Below, in pieces: positions 10,667 to 24,400 of a stretch of 64,000 nucleotides of DNA. The first letter of the stretch is position 1. The number at the start of each line of letters is the position of its first letter. Made by a program: the position numbers and the translations under genes. Location of the stretch: NCBI GenBank assembly GCA_024734495.1, contig JALMQS010000428.1, positions 53,971-117,970 on the forward strand, written 5' to 3'. The notes beneath the pieces were generated by a model. It was given only the letters and a program-made list of their open reading frames with translations, did no database searches and had not been told where the DNA came from. This stretch comes from Forficula auricularia (lineage: Eukaryota > Arthropoda > Insecta > Dermaptera > Forficulidae).

Positions 10667-11100
10667 CAAAATGACTTCAAAAAGTAATGTCATGTTAATA
10701 TTTAGTCGTTTAGTTGTAACTAAATAAGATAATTATTGTTGTTTTTGGTATCTGGAAGATTCAGTGTCACAAATCCAAGGTTTCCGTTTATGAATTATTA
10801 ATCTTTGGAGTGTTCTGAGTGGTTCGGAAAATGTTTTTTACTGGATGTTGTGTAAAATAATTTTTAGAAAAACTGATGTTGTTGTTTTTATTTGTGTATT
10901 TTGGGCCAAATTGTACACCAGAAAAAATACACAAATAAAAACAACAACATCAGTTTTTCTAAAAATTATTTTACACAACATCCAGTAAAAAACATTTTCC
11001 GAAACACCTCAGAACACTCCAAAGATTAATAAATAAGATAATAATTATTTTTACCTTTTAGTGTATTTTATTTGTTGCATTTAATTTTTTTAAAGTCGGC
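10667..11100. repeat. CCGACTTC foldback, copy c, with nested palindrome
   Basis: Half of the standard foldback (GACTTCAAAAAGTAATGTCA through ACTAAATAAGATAATTATT) is separated from its end (CCTTTTAGTGTATTTTATTT) by a nested palindrome at about 10788-11032. The palindrome arms include AATCTTTGGAGTGTTCTGAG and GGATGTTGTGTAAAATAATT. Confidence 0.75.
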
Positions 11101-11130
11101 TTTATTTTTTTCTTAAAAATTATATTTTTT

Positions 11131-11895
11131 GAAGTCAGTTTGAAAGGAGGTTCTCTATTCGACTTAATTTTTTGTTTTTTTGTCTATGTTACCTCATATC
11201 TTCGCCAATTGTGAACCGATTTTGATGATTCTTTTCTTATTCGAAATCGAAATTATGATAAATAAAATCTTTTATAAAAAAAAATCTTATAACATTCATT
11301 TAAAACCCGCAAACGTTTCGAGATAATTTCTATATTTCTGAATTGAATGTTATTATCATTCTATGATTCATTCGCCTGACGTTTTCTCTTACGAGATGCA
11401 TGCAAGGTATTATATTAAGTGACTATTAATAACATCACTAAAAAGAGAAAAATAAAAATAATTTTTATAAAAAAAAAATAAAACCGACTTCAAAAAACTT
11501 AAATGCAACAAATAAAATAATAATAACTTAAAACAAAATAAAATCCACTAAAAGGTATAAAATAATTATTATCTTATTTAGTTACAACTAAACGACGAAA
11601 TATTAACATGAAATTACTTTTTGAAGTCGGTGACAAACATACATTTTATGAATCGCACTTGACGGATCTTACTTAGTAGGTTTGGCGGGTACGCTCGCTT
11701 ATAGGTATGGTTTGTTTGGCACCGACTTCAAAAAGTGATTTCATATTAATATTTCGTTGTTTAGTTGTAACTAAATAAAATAATTATTTTATACCTTTTA
11801 GTGGATTTTACTTTATTTTTAAGTTATTATTATTTTTTTGTTGCATTTAAGTTTTTTGAAGTCAGTTCTATTTTTTTTTTTTTTTTATAAAAATT
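11131..11895 (+). mobile_element. AACCGACTTC composite foldback element, second copy
   Basis: Left module 11131-11483 joins foldback 11484-11866 (arms around TTTTTGAAGTCGGTGACAAA). It has the same order as 4757-5529 and 42630-43322. Confidence 0.8.
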
Positions 11896-11899
11896 ATTT

Positions 11900-12725
11900 T
11901 TGCTTATGCTTTTTATCAAAACAACGGCTTAAAATATTAATCAAATCATTCTGCTAATCTTAATTTCAAAATAAATTAAAAAGTAATCTTCAGCAATGAA
12001 TTTTTTCTGTCTTTATTCAAATACCCAGGATAATTTAGGAAAGCAATGCGTAAAAAGTTCGTTCTTGTGCTTAAATTTTTGTATTATATAAGACAATGAC
12101 GATATTAGTAGCTTTAAAAAATTAGTATAGAAATTCAAGAGAGCTGTCTACGGCTATTTTTATTTTGTCATAAAAAATAAATTAATTAATTAATTAAATA
12201 ATATTTTAAATAATAATAAATTTATAATTTAAATATAATAATTTTTTAATATGACACAATAAATAAATCAACAACATCTCGGATCTAGGTAGTAATTGAC
12301 CATCTCTCTAGGGTTTCTGTAGTAAATAAATAATTTAATTTCCCGTGCGAGGATCTGAATAAATTTTGAGCATTCTAGTTTTAGACCGACGGGTTAAAAA
12401 TTCAGAAACAATAATTTTTTGAATGATTTTTTGAGAGTTATAATAAAGACTTAAATGAAAAGAATGAAATTGATTTTTATATTTAAGTATATTATTAATT
12501 AAGTAGTTATAAGGGCGTTTCTAGCTTAAAAAATTTTTCACATTTTTTATGCTATTTATTCAATATAAGGATGAGAGAACCTTTAATTATATATTTCTTC
12601 GTACGTCACTTGGATTTATTTTTAGAGAAGTATTTTATTATAGATATAAAGGATTACTTCTAAGGAAAGCGGTGTTGGTTGTAAGTGAAACATAGTAAAT
12701 AAAATAATATATATCAAAAAAATAT
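11900..12725. other. AT-rich spacer
   Basis: No gene or clear repeat recognised, apart from an AACATCTCGGATCTAGGTAG block near 12270 that recurs at about 52750. Confidence 0.5.
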
Positions 12726-12726
12726 A

Positions 12727-12827
12727 TATATATATAGAGGTGGGGTTTCACATGAATAAAATTACAACAGTTTAAAAATAAAACTCAATATATTTATAGA
12801 AAACCTAGTTTTACAGATATTGTAATC
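12727..12827 (-). mobile_element. Inverted terminal piece of Penelope copy 2
   Basis: It is the reverse complement of the Penelope 3' end at 15241-15300 (GGTTTCAC...AATAAAATTACAACAG). The element is therefore flanked by inverted ends, an arrangement reported for Penelope-like elements. Confidence 0.7.
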
Positions 12828-12835
12828 CCTTACTC

Positions 12836-14163
12836 CAGTGGCGTAGCTAGGTAACCAAGGGCCCTGGGGCAAATCAAAAAATGGGGCCCCACTGGTATCT
12901 AAACTGGTTAGGTTTTATCAATTAAAAATATTAAATATACAAATACTTTAAAAATGCTAAGCTACTTTATCATCAGCTCTTTTTCTGCTGTAAAGTCCCC
13001 ATATCAAGAATTTGACGTTTTTCATTATCACTTAATATTTTGTTCGTGAAGTTTCCCAAGTCATAAGAAGATTTATCGTACACATTTTCGAAAAATGTAG
13101 AGGTCTGTGGTTCCTCCAAATCCTCCGCTCTTATGTGTGCCATGCAAAACATCATCCACGTTCACATGATCGGCGGTGGAGGTATCTCCAACTGCAATAA
13201 TTGTCGAATCTTCTTCAGTAGGCTTCTCAACCAACACTGCAATTACCACATTATTTGAGTCACTATCAATAGAAATATTTTGTTCAGAAGTACTTGCAGA
13301 AGGCTGACTAAAAATTTTTGGCAATTTTTGTTTACTATCTTCTCTTTCTTGGCGTTGTTTGCGTTTAAATGCACCCCTGGGTTTTTTCTTTTAGTCCATA
13401 ATTTTAGTTTTCTAATTTATTTATGCAATATTTATATTAGATTGTGCTCGAGTAGGTACTCACTGTTCACTGATGATGTTAAAAGTAAAAGGAAAGAGAA
13501 ACGTAATGATACGCTACAAGACGTCATTGGGGAATCCCCGGCAAACATTTTATCGTCGCTGGTGTTACCACATTTACCGGTGGAGACCAAGAACGATCTC
13601 CTCGCTCGCGGGCCTGAATTAATACACCTACTGCAGGTGACCTGCATTTTTTTCAGGATATTACGCTTTATACAATGAGTAGCCGAAATCTATAGATTTG
13701 ACATGATTTATTGACGTAACGGACATCGATATGAGTGGTAAGTACTAAAATAAAAAATAATTGAACCACTATATTGACCAGTACTAAAAAGTTTATTGAC
13801 ATTAGCTTACTTACTTCTGATACAGCATTAATTTTTTAACCGTTCTCGAAAAAAAATCTTGACTCGAATTCACAATAAAATGCACATCGATGAATAATAA
13901 AACGCACATATCGCTATCCGTCAAATTGACAACACTGCCAACCCACAGAAAGAATTTAGGGGAATTTCCTTGGTATAACTTTCGAATTTCTCTCAACTGA
14001 GTTGCCATGATAAAAGTCGGGTTGCAACCTGTCATATTTATTTTGAAAATGGGAGAAATTTTCAAAAGTTCTATCGAGATTTTCTGGTAATGATTCGAGG
14101 GCCCCCTGAGCTTGAGGGCCCCGGGGCACTGCCCCGCCTAGCCCCTAGGTAGCTACGCCACTG
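12836..14163 (-). mobile_element. hAT transposon, 1328 bp, degenerate
   Basis: Terminal inverted repeats CAGTGGCGTAGCTAGG and CCTAGGTAGCTACGCCACTG are flanked by identical 8-bp duplications CCTTACTC (12828-12835 and 14164-14171), the hAT hallmark. On the minus strand a frame near 13385-13073 begins KPRGAFKRKQRQERE and includes KLPKIFSQPSAS. A second frame contains LGNFTNKILSDNEKRQILD, as in the N-terminal region of TTF/zinc-finger hAT proteins. The dimerisation and catalytic regions are absent, so it is non-autonomous. It is inserted into Penelope copy 2. Confidence 0.9.
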
Positions 14164-14171
14164 CCTTACTC

Positions 14172-15300
14172 ATCCAACCACCCTTTAAAAACTAAATACG
14201 CGGTCTTTTACTCCATGCTCTACAGATTAATACATATCCCATTAAACCCCCCCCCCTCCCCCCAACATTATATAAATGAATTAGAAATTATACATAAAAT
14301 TGCTGAAAATAATGGTTACCCTTATGATATCATTAACCAAATCCACAAAAAAGTCCAATTTAAATTCACCCTTAACAAATTATATCCCTCCCCTCCAACA
14401 ACAGAAACAATTTACAAACAATATGTCTTTTATTCAAATGATTTCCCTTCACCCATATCCAAATGTTTCAAGTAACATGGAATCCCACCAGCACCTTATA
14501 ACAGACATAACCTTTCCACCATTCTGGTGAATAATAAAATTGATAAAATCGATCCCATTAATAGAAGTGGCGTGTGTATGCTTGAATGTAGCGACTGTGA
14601 AGCGATCTACATAGGCCAAACTGGAAGATCCTTCAAAATACACTACTCTGAGCATATGAGATCGCTAAGGCAATTAACTTTAAATAATTCACCCTTCGAT
14701 TCCACTTGCTGGCCATTTAATAAATGAAAATTATTCCCCCTCCCCTAACAAACTTCAACCTTTACATTTCGCTCCCAAATGCCCAAAATTGGATATATTA
14801 GAGTCGGCCGAAATAAAGAAAGCAATCTTTAACAAAAAAACAATTCTGAATAACCAACAAGATATCAAAAGGTCTACTATAATAGATTTATTATTTAAAT
14901 AGTTTCAATCCCCATATAATCCCTCTCTCTAATTGTTCCCCTTTTTAAGTTTCAGCCCATAATCTATTCAAAAACAAAGCCTTAAATAATCCCTTTAAAA
15001 TCTCTATATCAAATGCTGAGTCCTCCTTTATTATATTAATCATAGAGCACTATTGTTTCTCTTCTTTTTCAAACATGTCATTCAAATCTATACATACCTG
15101 TGTGGCATTCTCTTGAAAATACTCCCCCACTGTTCCTCCACTAACCCTTCCACCTCCACCACCACACATTCGATCTAAATACTTGTATGTATTATTTCAA
15201 CCAGTTAGTTTATTGTAACTGGGTGAATAGCACGAAATATATTGAGTTTTATTTTTAAACTGTAGTAATTTTATTCCTGTGAAACCACACATCTATATAT
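14172..15300 (+). pseudogene. Penelope-like element copy 2: linker and GIY-YIG endonuclease
   Basis: The frame 14215-14475 encodes LYRLIHIPLNPPPSPQHY and IIHKIAENNGYPYDII, the linker after the RT core. A second frame from about 14527 encodes CMLECSDCEAIYIGQTGRSF, the GIY-YIG core. A stop at the SKCFK/HGIPPAP join (14473-14475) and a frameshift with stop after STCWPFNK (14727) disable it. It shares about 90% or more identity by eye with copy 1. It ends in ATTGAGTTTTATTTTTAAAC and a TA-rich tract, only about 75 bases before the putative first exon of the mini-exon gene. Confidence 0.85.
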
Positions 15301-15376
15301 ATATTTTTATATATATATATATATATATATTCTGCTTTACTGAAATAATAATAAAGGAAGGTTAAGAAATTGTATA

Positions 15377-15451
15377 ATGAATTCGAAATATGAAAAAGCA
15401 ACACAAATTCTAAATATAGTCAATGGCCAAATTGGATTTTCAAATAACAAG
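15377..15451 (+). CDS. Possible first coding exon
   Basis: The ATG at 15377 opens 25 codons, starting MNSKYEKATQILNIV and ending FSNNK, and runs straight into a strong donor AACAAG|GTAAGTATT in phase 0. An in-frame stop at 15341 lies upstream, which supports this start. The phase fits the next exon at 20547. The Penelope end is only about 75 bases upstream, so the promoter is either very compact or has been displaced. No TATA or initiator motif is convincing. The link to the array across a 5.1-kb intron is an inference. Confidence 0.45.
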
Positions 15452-18400
15452 GTAAGTATTTATTAATTTATTTTTTATTATTAGGTAACAATAACAATAT
15501 TGATTAAAGTTTAAATTTTTATTTAAATCACACATGATTACTTTATAATTATTTATTGAAACAAATAATTACAATTTTAATATTGATAGTTGAAATTTAC
15601 ATTGAAATCTCTTTATTTAAACTAGAATACTTTTATGAATTTAATTCAATATTTGAACTTGATGAAGAGATAATTTTAAAATATTTCTTCTCCGTTCACT
15701 ATTACTAACTCTTTTACTATTCACATACAGAATTCAAGTAAATTCATTCATGTGTCCTCTATCTTGTGTGTATATGAAATAAATTCTTAAGGTAGTTATT
15801 TTGCGACAATACTAGCAAAAAGTTAATGCTAGAGTATATAGAACAGACAATACAGATTAACATTTCATAAACCCAAAACTCTTTGCTGTTTATGTCCCAC
15901 TACTAGCCAATCCCGTGGTCGTTTTACAAATCTGGCAACACTATCCGAGCTTGTATATATTTTATCATAGAAATTTCAAATAAAGTACATCATAAAGGGA
16001 GCTTTTTAAAACAAAATGTTCTTAATAAGCGATTGAAAGCTGATGCGAAAATGGGTAAAGCGAAAAAATAATAACCCACTTTAATTCACTTTTTAGGTTA
16101 AATAAATGCGTTGTTGCCAGCTAGTTTTTAGTGTAAATTTTTCATTATTATCTCAGAAACTGTGTTGTAACTATGAATTAAAATTTTCTTAAAAAATGTA
16201 TTAGTTATTGTTTAATGTTTTTTTATACCAATGGTAAGAAGAGTTTCTTAATTATAATTAAATATGTATGTAAACTTTCCGATATCCCTTATAGTGCAAT
16301 GTATAAGAGTCTGAAAAACTCTATCTTAATTTAATATTTTTTATTGTTAGGACAAATAAACTGAATTTGCTTCCTTCCAGTAATTTATTCTGTTTTTCAA
16401 ATGGTTATTCCAAACATTTCGAGCGTTCTCAGCATCTCTTCCTCAGTGGGAACTGTGGGACCACACAATAGGCAAGTCAGTGAGTTGTTATAATTACAGG
16501 TGTCAACAAAATACTCCCCCACCAATGTGCCGACTCCATCAGTTTGTACAGAACATTGATAAAAAGCTCGATCACACAACACACACATACATATATATAT
16601 AAATTTAAAATGAGACAACATACGGATATACAATTATTTACATCTCTTTTTCATAAAGTCCAATGAAATTTAAAAATCGAAAAATGGTCAGCACCAGAAC
16701 TGGTTTAAATTTAACTAATTACTGTCAATGACCAGTCGAGAGAAGGTCAACGACCACAAAATTGTCTACGCTTTCTGGCACGCGCAATTAATTAATAAAA
16801 AAGCATAAATGTTTATTTATTTGTCATTTCAATTAAAATTTTGTATTCCCTCATTAAAAAGCCCGTGTCTATCTTGTAATTTACCGTGTTTTTTAGGCTT
16901 TGTTGGATGAAACACGATTCCTTGAAAAAACGTTTTGTTTTATTTTTTTCATAGTCAATTATATTAAAATTTTCAAAATCAAAATTATGACCCTCAGTCC
17001 GCGCATGTTGTGCCATGGCTGTTTGGTTGTTGTTCTCTTTTTTAAGCACATATCTTTTGTGTTCACATAATCTTTTTTCCATAGGTCTACCTGTTGTGCC
17101 TATATAAATTTTATTACAATCAATGCAAGATACACTGAGGGGAGATGCTGAGAACGCTCTCGAAATATTTGGAATAACGATTTGAAAAACAAAATAAATT
17201 ACTGGAAAGAAGCAAATTCAGTTTATTTATCCTAACAATAAAAAATTAATATATCCAGTACACACCAAGCCAGCAAAATTCTTAATTTAATATCTCCGGA
17301 AATATATTGTTCGATAATTTCGTTTAGACACCAATCGATGGACAAGTATTTAAATAATAATCCGTATAAATTTCAAAAATAATAAAATATCCTAAGAAAA
17401 CCCATATGGTGAAACAACTATTTTAATTAAATAGAATAATTGTGATCTCATTCAATTTTCTATTATTTATAGATGATTAATAAATCAATGGTCAATATAT
17501 CTACGTGTAATATGTATTTTATTTATTCTTTTTCCGACGGTTTTGGACACTCAATTGTAACGTAAATTCGAAATAAATGACGAAAATTAATAATTTGTTA
17601 ACTCTGATTTGCATGAAGAAGGATATCGATTAGAATTCGAAACGTCGTTGGAATAGAAAATAAAATTTATTACACCGATATGTTGTCCGTTGTTTTATTC
17701 ATCACTTACATATTTATCTTGAGACAGTCTTATAACTCAAAAACTATGCACTATATGAAAAAAGTTTCAAATAACGTTATTGTTTGTTTACCTAGAACAA
17801 GCTTTCAAGGGTATTTCGAGATAAAGTTCTGTTTTTTAAATAGAAAACTATATGTATCTGAATTTATAAAAAAAAACTGAACAACTTTCATAAGAACTAT
17901 TTTTGTATAAGACATCAAATAAAAATAATATTAAATCAATTAGATCTCAAAAGAAAAAATCCTAATGATTATTTTTAACAATCATTGAACTTAATTATTA
18001 AATAAATAATTTATAATATAATAATTTTTCCCTCAGGAAATTCATTTAATAGTAATGTAAACCTTTTTAAAAAAAAAATAGTAAATGTAAAGGCTACGAA
18101 GAAACTGAAACAGGCCAAAATAAGGAAATTCGAACTGGAATTCATCCAAAAAGACTTGCGATACACTCTCTGGAACAGGCGCGGATCCAGACCTCTGATT
18201 GGGGGGGGGGGGGGGGGGCGGTCGCCGGTATATAAGATCTACTTTTGATCTCGAAAGTGTGTCGCGATCGAATTGTCCAAGCGGGGGGGGGGGGGGCAGA
18301 GACGCCGCCCCCCCCTCCACATAGATCTTTATTTTCTTCAATTTTAATGTTATAAAAAAAAATTTAAATAAATATAAAAAATGTTGATCTCCAATGCTTT

Positions 18401-21400
18401 GGGGGGGGGACCCCATCGCCCCCCCCCCCTGGATCCGCGCATGCTCTGGAATGCCTCAGAACAGTGTCGAAAAAATAATTAAATTATTTATTTAATAATT
18501 AAATATTTGATATTTAAGTCTATAGCTATGTTTATATTAGCCTGACCGACACGTGATTGGCTCAATTAACCTATAATCGGAGTGGGTGCTCCTACTTGAA
18601 AACAATTGAAACCTCGTAGTTATATTGTATTATTTGTTCGTGTTCAATAAATAATTATAATTAATTATATGTGGGATTTAAATAAAAATTCAAATTTGAA
18701 TCAAATTAATCACAAAAATAAAAGCTTCAACAGCTTCATTACGAATATATAGGTTTCTATTTAAAAAACAGAACTTGACTCAATTCTGTCTTAAACAAAA
18801 AATGCTCCATTTTTATTATGGTAATACAATATAAATAACTATCTCCTGGATAGACATGAGAAATAAACTTTTTTAAACTCAAGAATTTTAGATAATTCTA
18901 TTAAACAGAAAATAATCTCTTAAATCTGAGTATAATGAAGCTTTAATATTAAAGTTTAAATTTTTATTTAAATCACACATGATTAATTTATAATTATTTA
19001 TTGAAACAAAATAATTATTAATTAATCATTTGTGATTTAAATAAAATTTAAACTTTAATCAAATTAATCACAAAAATAAAACCTTGTGAAATACCACTAT
19101 GATCCGTTAAATAATTCATGTGTACAAAAATAAAAGCTTCAACAGCTTCATTACTAAAGTTTTAATATCATTATAAACACTTATTTTCATTGTTGTGACT
19201 TTTCGATTTAATAAATATTTATTTAATAATTAATTATTTAATAATTAATTATTTAATCATTATTATTTAATAATTAAGTTGAATAATTATTAAGAATTTT
19301 ACTTTATCCAATGCGAAGCATGGGAGAAAGTATTGGAATCGGTCGCGCGGCAAGCGCGACTTCAAAGAGTCCTCAGGTAAAGACTACGGAACCCATGGTC
19401 TCAATTAAAGTCACAAATTGTAGTATTCAATTAGGTTGAATTTTAGCACGTGACGGTTTTGCCAAAAATTACATGGGGTCTCGTCGAGAGGCCAAAAGTG
19501 CCATTTATTCATTTAGTGCGTGCGGATGGATGGATGGATGTCTGTTATCGTTTTTATGGCCCACGATTTTTTCCACACCGTTGCACCGATTGAAATGAAA
19601 TTGGAATCCTAAGATTATTTTAACAAAATGAAGCGCTGATTAGTTTTTGGTACATATCGGCCCACAAACATTAGTACTTTATTTCAGTACTTTTTTAGTT
19701 TTTTCTAAATATCTTGAAAATGATTTACTTAATATTTTTTATTTTATTTGATGTGGTATAAAAAAATAGTTGCAATAAAAGTTGTTCAGTTTTTTTTTGT
19801 AGATTCAGAATATTTACAGAAATATATAGGTTTCAATTTAAAAAACTGAACTTGACCTTGAAATACCCTTGAAAGCTTGTTCTAGATCGGGAAACAATAG
19901 CCTAGTTTAGTTTCCCCTCGATATAAATAAACTTTTTTCATAAAATGCACTGTTTTTGAGTTATAAGATTGTCTCAAGATAAAAAAACTCACCCGGTATA
20001 TATAGAATAATAATTCTTGATTGTATTATTAAATGATACATTAAATTTAAATTCAACCAGGCGAATGTGGAGTTACACAAACAAAGCCCCAATTCGCCTG
20101 CGAATATTTTAAATCTTGACAAACTGTTTATTCCCTGCGATGGAATTGGCCAGGTTCTGGAGTCACGTGTGATTCTTGGACTGCCGGACACGAGGAAGAA
20201 GAGAATTATGATAATTTACCAACATTTTAACAATTTTCTCAGTTTCCTCTGGCCATATTTTAAACCCCGGGATATCGATAAGAACCATAAAGTGGCTATA
20301 GACTTCTCAGCTTCCTCTGGCCATATTTTAAACCGCGGGATATCGATAAGAACCATAATATGTCTATAGACTCAAGACTAATTCCTAACTTGAGATTCAA
20401 GTTTCTTTCTTTTTATTACCTAGATATCTTTAGCTGAGTCTGGATAATTAGAATTTTTTAAGATTATTATCGCATTAAAGGTGTGAGGGGGAAATTTACC
20501 CCAATGAACGAGACCATTATTAATGTATATTTATTTATTTATTTAGATGAAGGAGGAAAATAAGTTACTCAGAAACGAAATTAAATCGTTGATAGATAAA
20601 TTTAAATATGTAAAGGAAATTGTAAGTATATTTATTTATTATTGGTAAATTATTTATTGAATATTTATTTAACTATTTATTTGTTTAGTTGATTGAACAT
20701 ACAAACAAAATGATTATAAATAAAGAACGATTTTTGGAATTGCATCAATCAGTAAGTTTATTTATTAGTTTTTGGTGAATTATTTATTATATTATATATG
20801 TATTAATTTAATTATTTATTATAGCTCAGTGAAGAAAAAAATGGCAAAACTATATTAGAAAATAAAAATCTCGTTTTAAACAAAAGCGTAAATATATTAA
20901 TTAATTTATTTATTATTGATTTATTATTTATTTATTGAATTATTTATTTGTTTAGATAACTGAAGAAATAAAGGAAAAAAGGTATTTTAAAAGCCGAAAA
21001 TGTTAAATTGAAACAATCTGTAAGTTTATTTTTATTTTTGGTGAATTATTTATTATACTAGATGAAGGAGGAGGTATCAGCCAAAGATGGAATCACTGGG
21101 TTCAATAAAACACCTTTAATGAGACGTTTCGGCCTAAATTTTATTTGGCCATCTTCAGTCAATTAGGAGTTATACACAAAATGCGGTATACATATGTGAT
21201 CGAACCAAGACTTGTCAAAAATAATAAAAAAATTTAGCTTCATGTAAATTTATAACGTGCCTGGACCCAAAAAATTTCAGAATGAAAGTAATGAGTTTAT
21301 ATGAATTTTTTTCCTATAACATTATAATTAAACGAGCTTTTCGTGCGTGCCTTCGGCACGCCCTCAACTCGGCCCTCCGGACTGAATGCCCTGGCGGGCG

Positions 21401-24400
21401 GCGTCTCGGTCCAAAAATTTTATTCCTCTTAAAAAACCACACTTCAAATGTATACCTGTAAACTCCCGAAAATACATAGTCTCTTAAAAGTTTCGCCTCA
21501 TTTTCGTCCTGACACAGCTACAGAAATGAGGCTCTAGATATGAATCTGTAAGTATTTTTTTCTTCTTCTATAACCTACAGCATTGTGATATTTTTTGTGT
21601 GGAAATAGATTTATTTAAATAAGTGGTATCGTGTGAGGAGGAGAATTATATTATATCATTTTTTTAAAATTTGGGATCGATAATCGATATAAGGCTCCAA
21701 ATATTTAAAAGAGATCAGGTGTTGTTTATATGACAGGCTGCTCCATCCAGTATTTCCATGAGAAACTCATATGGGCATGCGTGTCTTAAGTCGTTTAATT
21801 TTGTAAAAATCAACAAATAAGAATAACAAAATTTAGATTTTTAAAAAATTATAAAAAAGTGGCAAATTATTAAAAAATAAACAAATAATATATAAATCAA
21901 ATAAGATGTGATTGATTTCTTTTTCTGTGCGTAAAGAAAAGCTAATTGAATATTTAATTTTTGAGTGTTAAAGGGGGGGGGTAATAATTATCAAAATATT
22001 TAATGTTTCTTAATTTAAAATCAATTGGAATCTTTCATTTCGAAATTTGAGTCCAAATTACGATTATATTTCAAATTTGCCGCAAATATACCGATGGCGC
22101 TCTCTCTCGGCAGCTTTAAGTCAGCGTTGCGGCAAATTAATCTAGACAAATATATATAGTATACTTGACCCTTATGGGAGGTCATCATAAATCTCATCGT
22201 TACATATTTATAAACAAAAGTCCAAATTAGAATTTAATCACTTTTAAATCACATGCATTTCTTCCATTCAATCAAATTATACAATTCTTACATGTATTCT
22301 CCAATCTAAAAAAAATCCCCCCCCCCCCAAAAAATGGCTTTTTTGGGATTTTTTGATATTTAATTATAATGTAATATATAGGAAAAAATAGTATATAAAG
22401 TCATTACTTTCATTCTGAAACTTTTGGGTCCAGGCACTTTATAAATTTACATGAAGCTAAAAATTTTTTTTATTTTTGACAAGGCTTGGTTCGATCACAT
22501 ATGTGTACCGCATTTTGTGTATACCTGTGAGTTTAAACAACCAACTTGGTCAACTTGTAATTTTGTAAAAAATCTATCAATTAACATCTATTTTTAAAAT
22601 TTTTTATCCTAATTAACTGAAGATGGCCAAATAAAATTCAGGCCGAAACGTCTTATTAAAGGTGTTTTATTGAACCCAGTGATTCCATCTTTGCCTGATA
22701 CCTCCTCCTTCATCTAAGACTATTTATTTATTTATTTATTAGTGATTTATTATTTATTTATTGAATTATTTATTTGTTTAGATAACTGAAAAAAATAAGC
22801 GCATAAGTATTTTAAAAGCAGAAAATGTGAAATTGAAACAATCTGTAAGTTTATTTTTATTTTTGGTGAATTATTTATTATATTATATATGTATTAATTT
22901 AATTATTTATTATAGGTCGTTGAAGGAAAAAATACCAAAGATAAATTAGATAAAGAAAATCTTGTTTTAAACCAAAGGGTAAGTTTATTTATTTATTATT
23001 GATTTATTATTTATTTAGTGAATTATTTATTTGTTTAGATAACTAAAGAAAAAAGGAAAAAAGTATTTTAAAAGCCGAAAATGTGAAATTGAAACAATCT
23101 GTAAGTTTATTTTTATTTTTGGTGAATTATTTATTATATTATATATGTATTAATTTAATTATTTATTATAAGTCATTGAAGAAAAAAATGGCAAAACTAT
23201 ATTAGAAAAATAATAATCTCGTTTTAAACCATAGCGTAAATATATTTATTTATTGAATTATTTATTTGTTTAGATCACTGAAGAAAAAAACGAAAAAAGT
23301 AAATTAAAAGAAAAAATTGTGGAATTGAATCAATCTGTAAGTTTAATTATTAGTTTTTGGTTAATTATTTTTTATATATTTATTAATTTAATTATTTATT
23401 ATAGGTTGTTGAAGGAAAAAATACCAAAGATAAATTAGATAAAGAAAATCTTGATTTAAACCAAAGGGTAAGTTTATTTATTTATTTATATATTATTGAT
23501 TTATTATTTATTTATTGAATTATTTATTTGTTTAGATAACTGAAGGAAAAAAGGAAAAAAGTATTTTAAAAGCCGAAAATGTGAAATTGAAACAATCTGT
23601 AAGTTTATTTTTATTTTTGGTGAATTATTTATTATATTATATATGTATTAATTTAATTATTTATTATAAGTCATTGAAGAAAAAAATGGCAAAACTATAT
23701 TAAAAAATAATAATCTCGTTTTAAACCATAGCGTAAATATATTTACTTATTGAATTATTTATTTGTTTAGATCACTGAAGAAAAAAACGAAAAAAGTAAA
23801 TTAAAAGAAAAAATTGTGGAATTGAATCAATCTGTAAGTTTAATTATTAGTTTTTGGTTAATTATTTTTTATATATTTATTAATTTAATTATTTATTATA
23901 GGTTGTTGAAGGAAAAAATACCAAAGATAAATTAGATAAAGAAAATCTTGATTTAAACCAAAGGGTAAGTTTATTTATTTATATATTATTGATTTATTAT
24001 TTATTTATTGAATTATTTATTTGTTTAGATAACTGAAGAAAAAAAGGAAAAAAGTATTTTAAAAGCCGAAAATGTGAAATTGAAACAATCTGTAAGTTTA
24101 TTTTTATTTTTGGTGAATTATTTATTATATTATATATGTATTAATTTAATTATTTATTATAAGTCATTGAAGAAAAAAATGGCAAAACTATATTAAAAAA
24201 AATAATAATCTCGTTTTAAACCATAGCGTAAATATATTTACTTATTGAATTATTTATTTGTTTAGATCACTGAAGAAAAAAACGAAAAAAGTAAATTAAA
24301 AGAAAAAATTGTGGAATTGAATCAATCTGTAAGTTTAATTATTAGTTTTTGGTTAATTATTTTTTATATATTTATTAATTTAATTATTTATTATAGGTTG

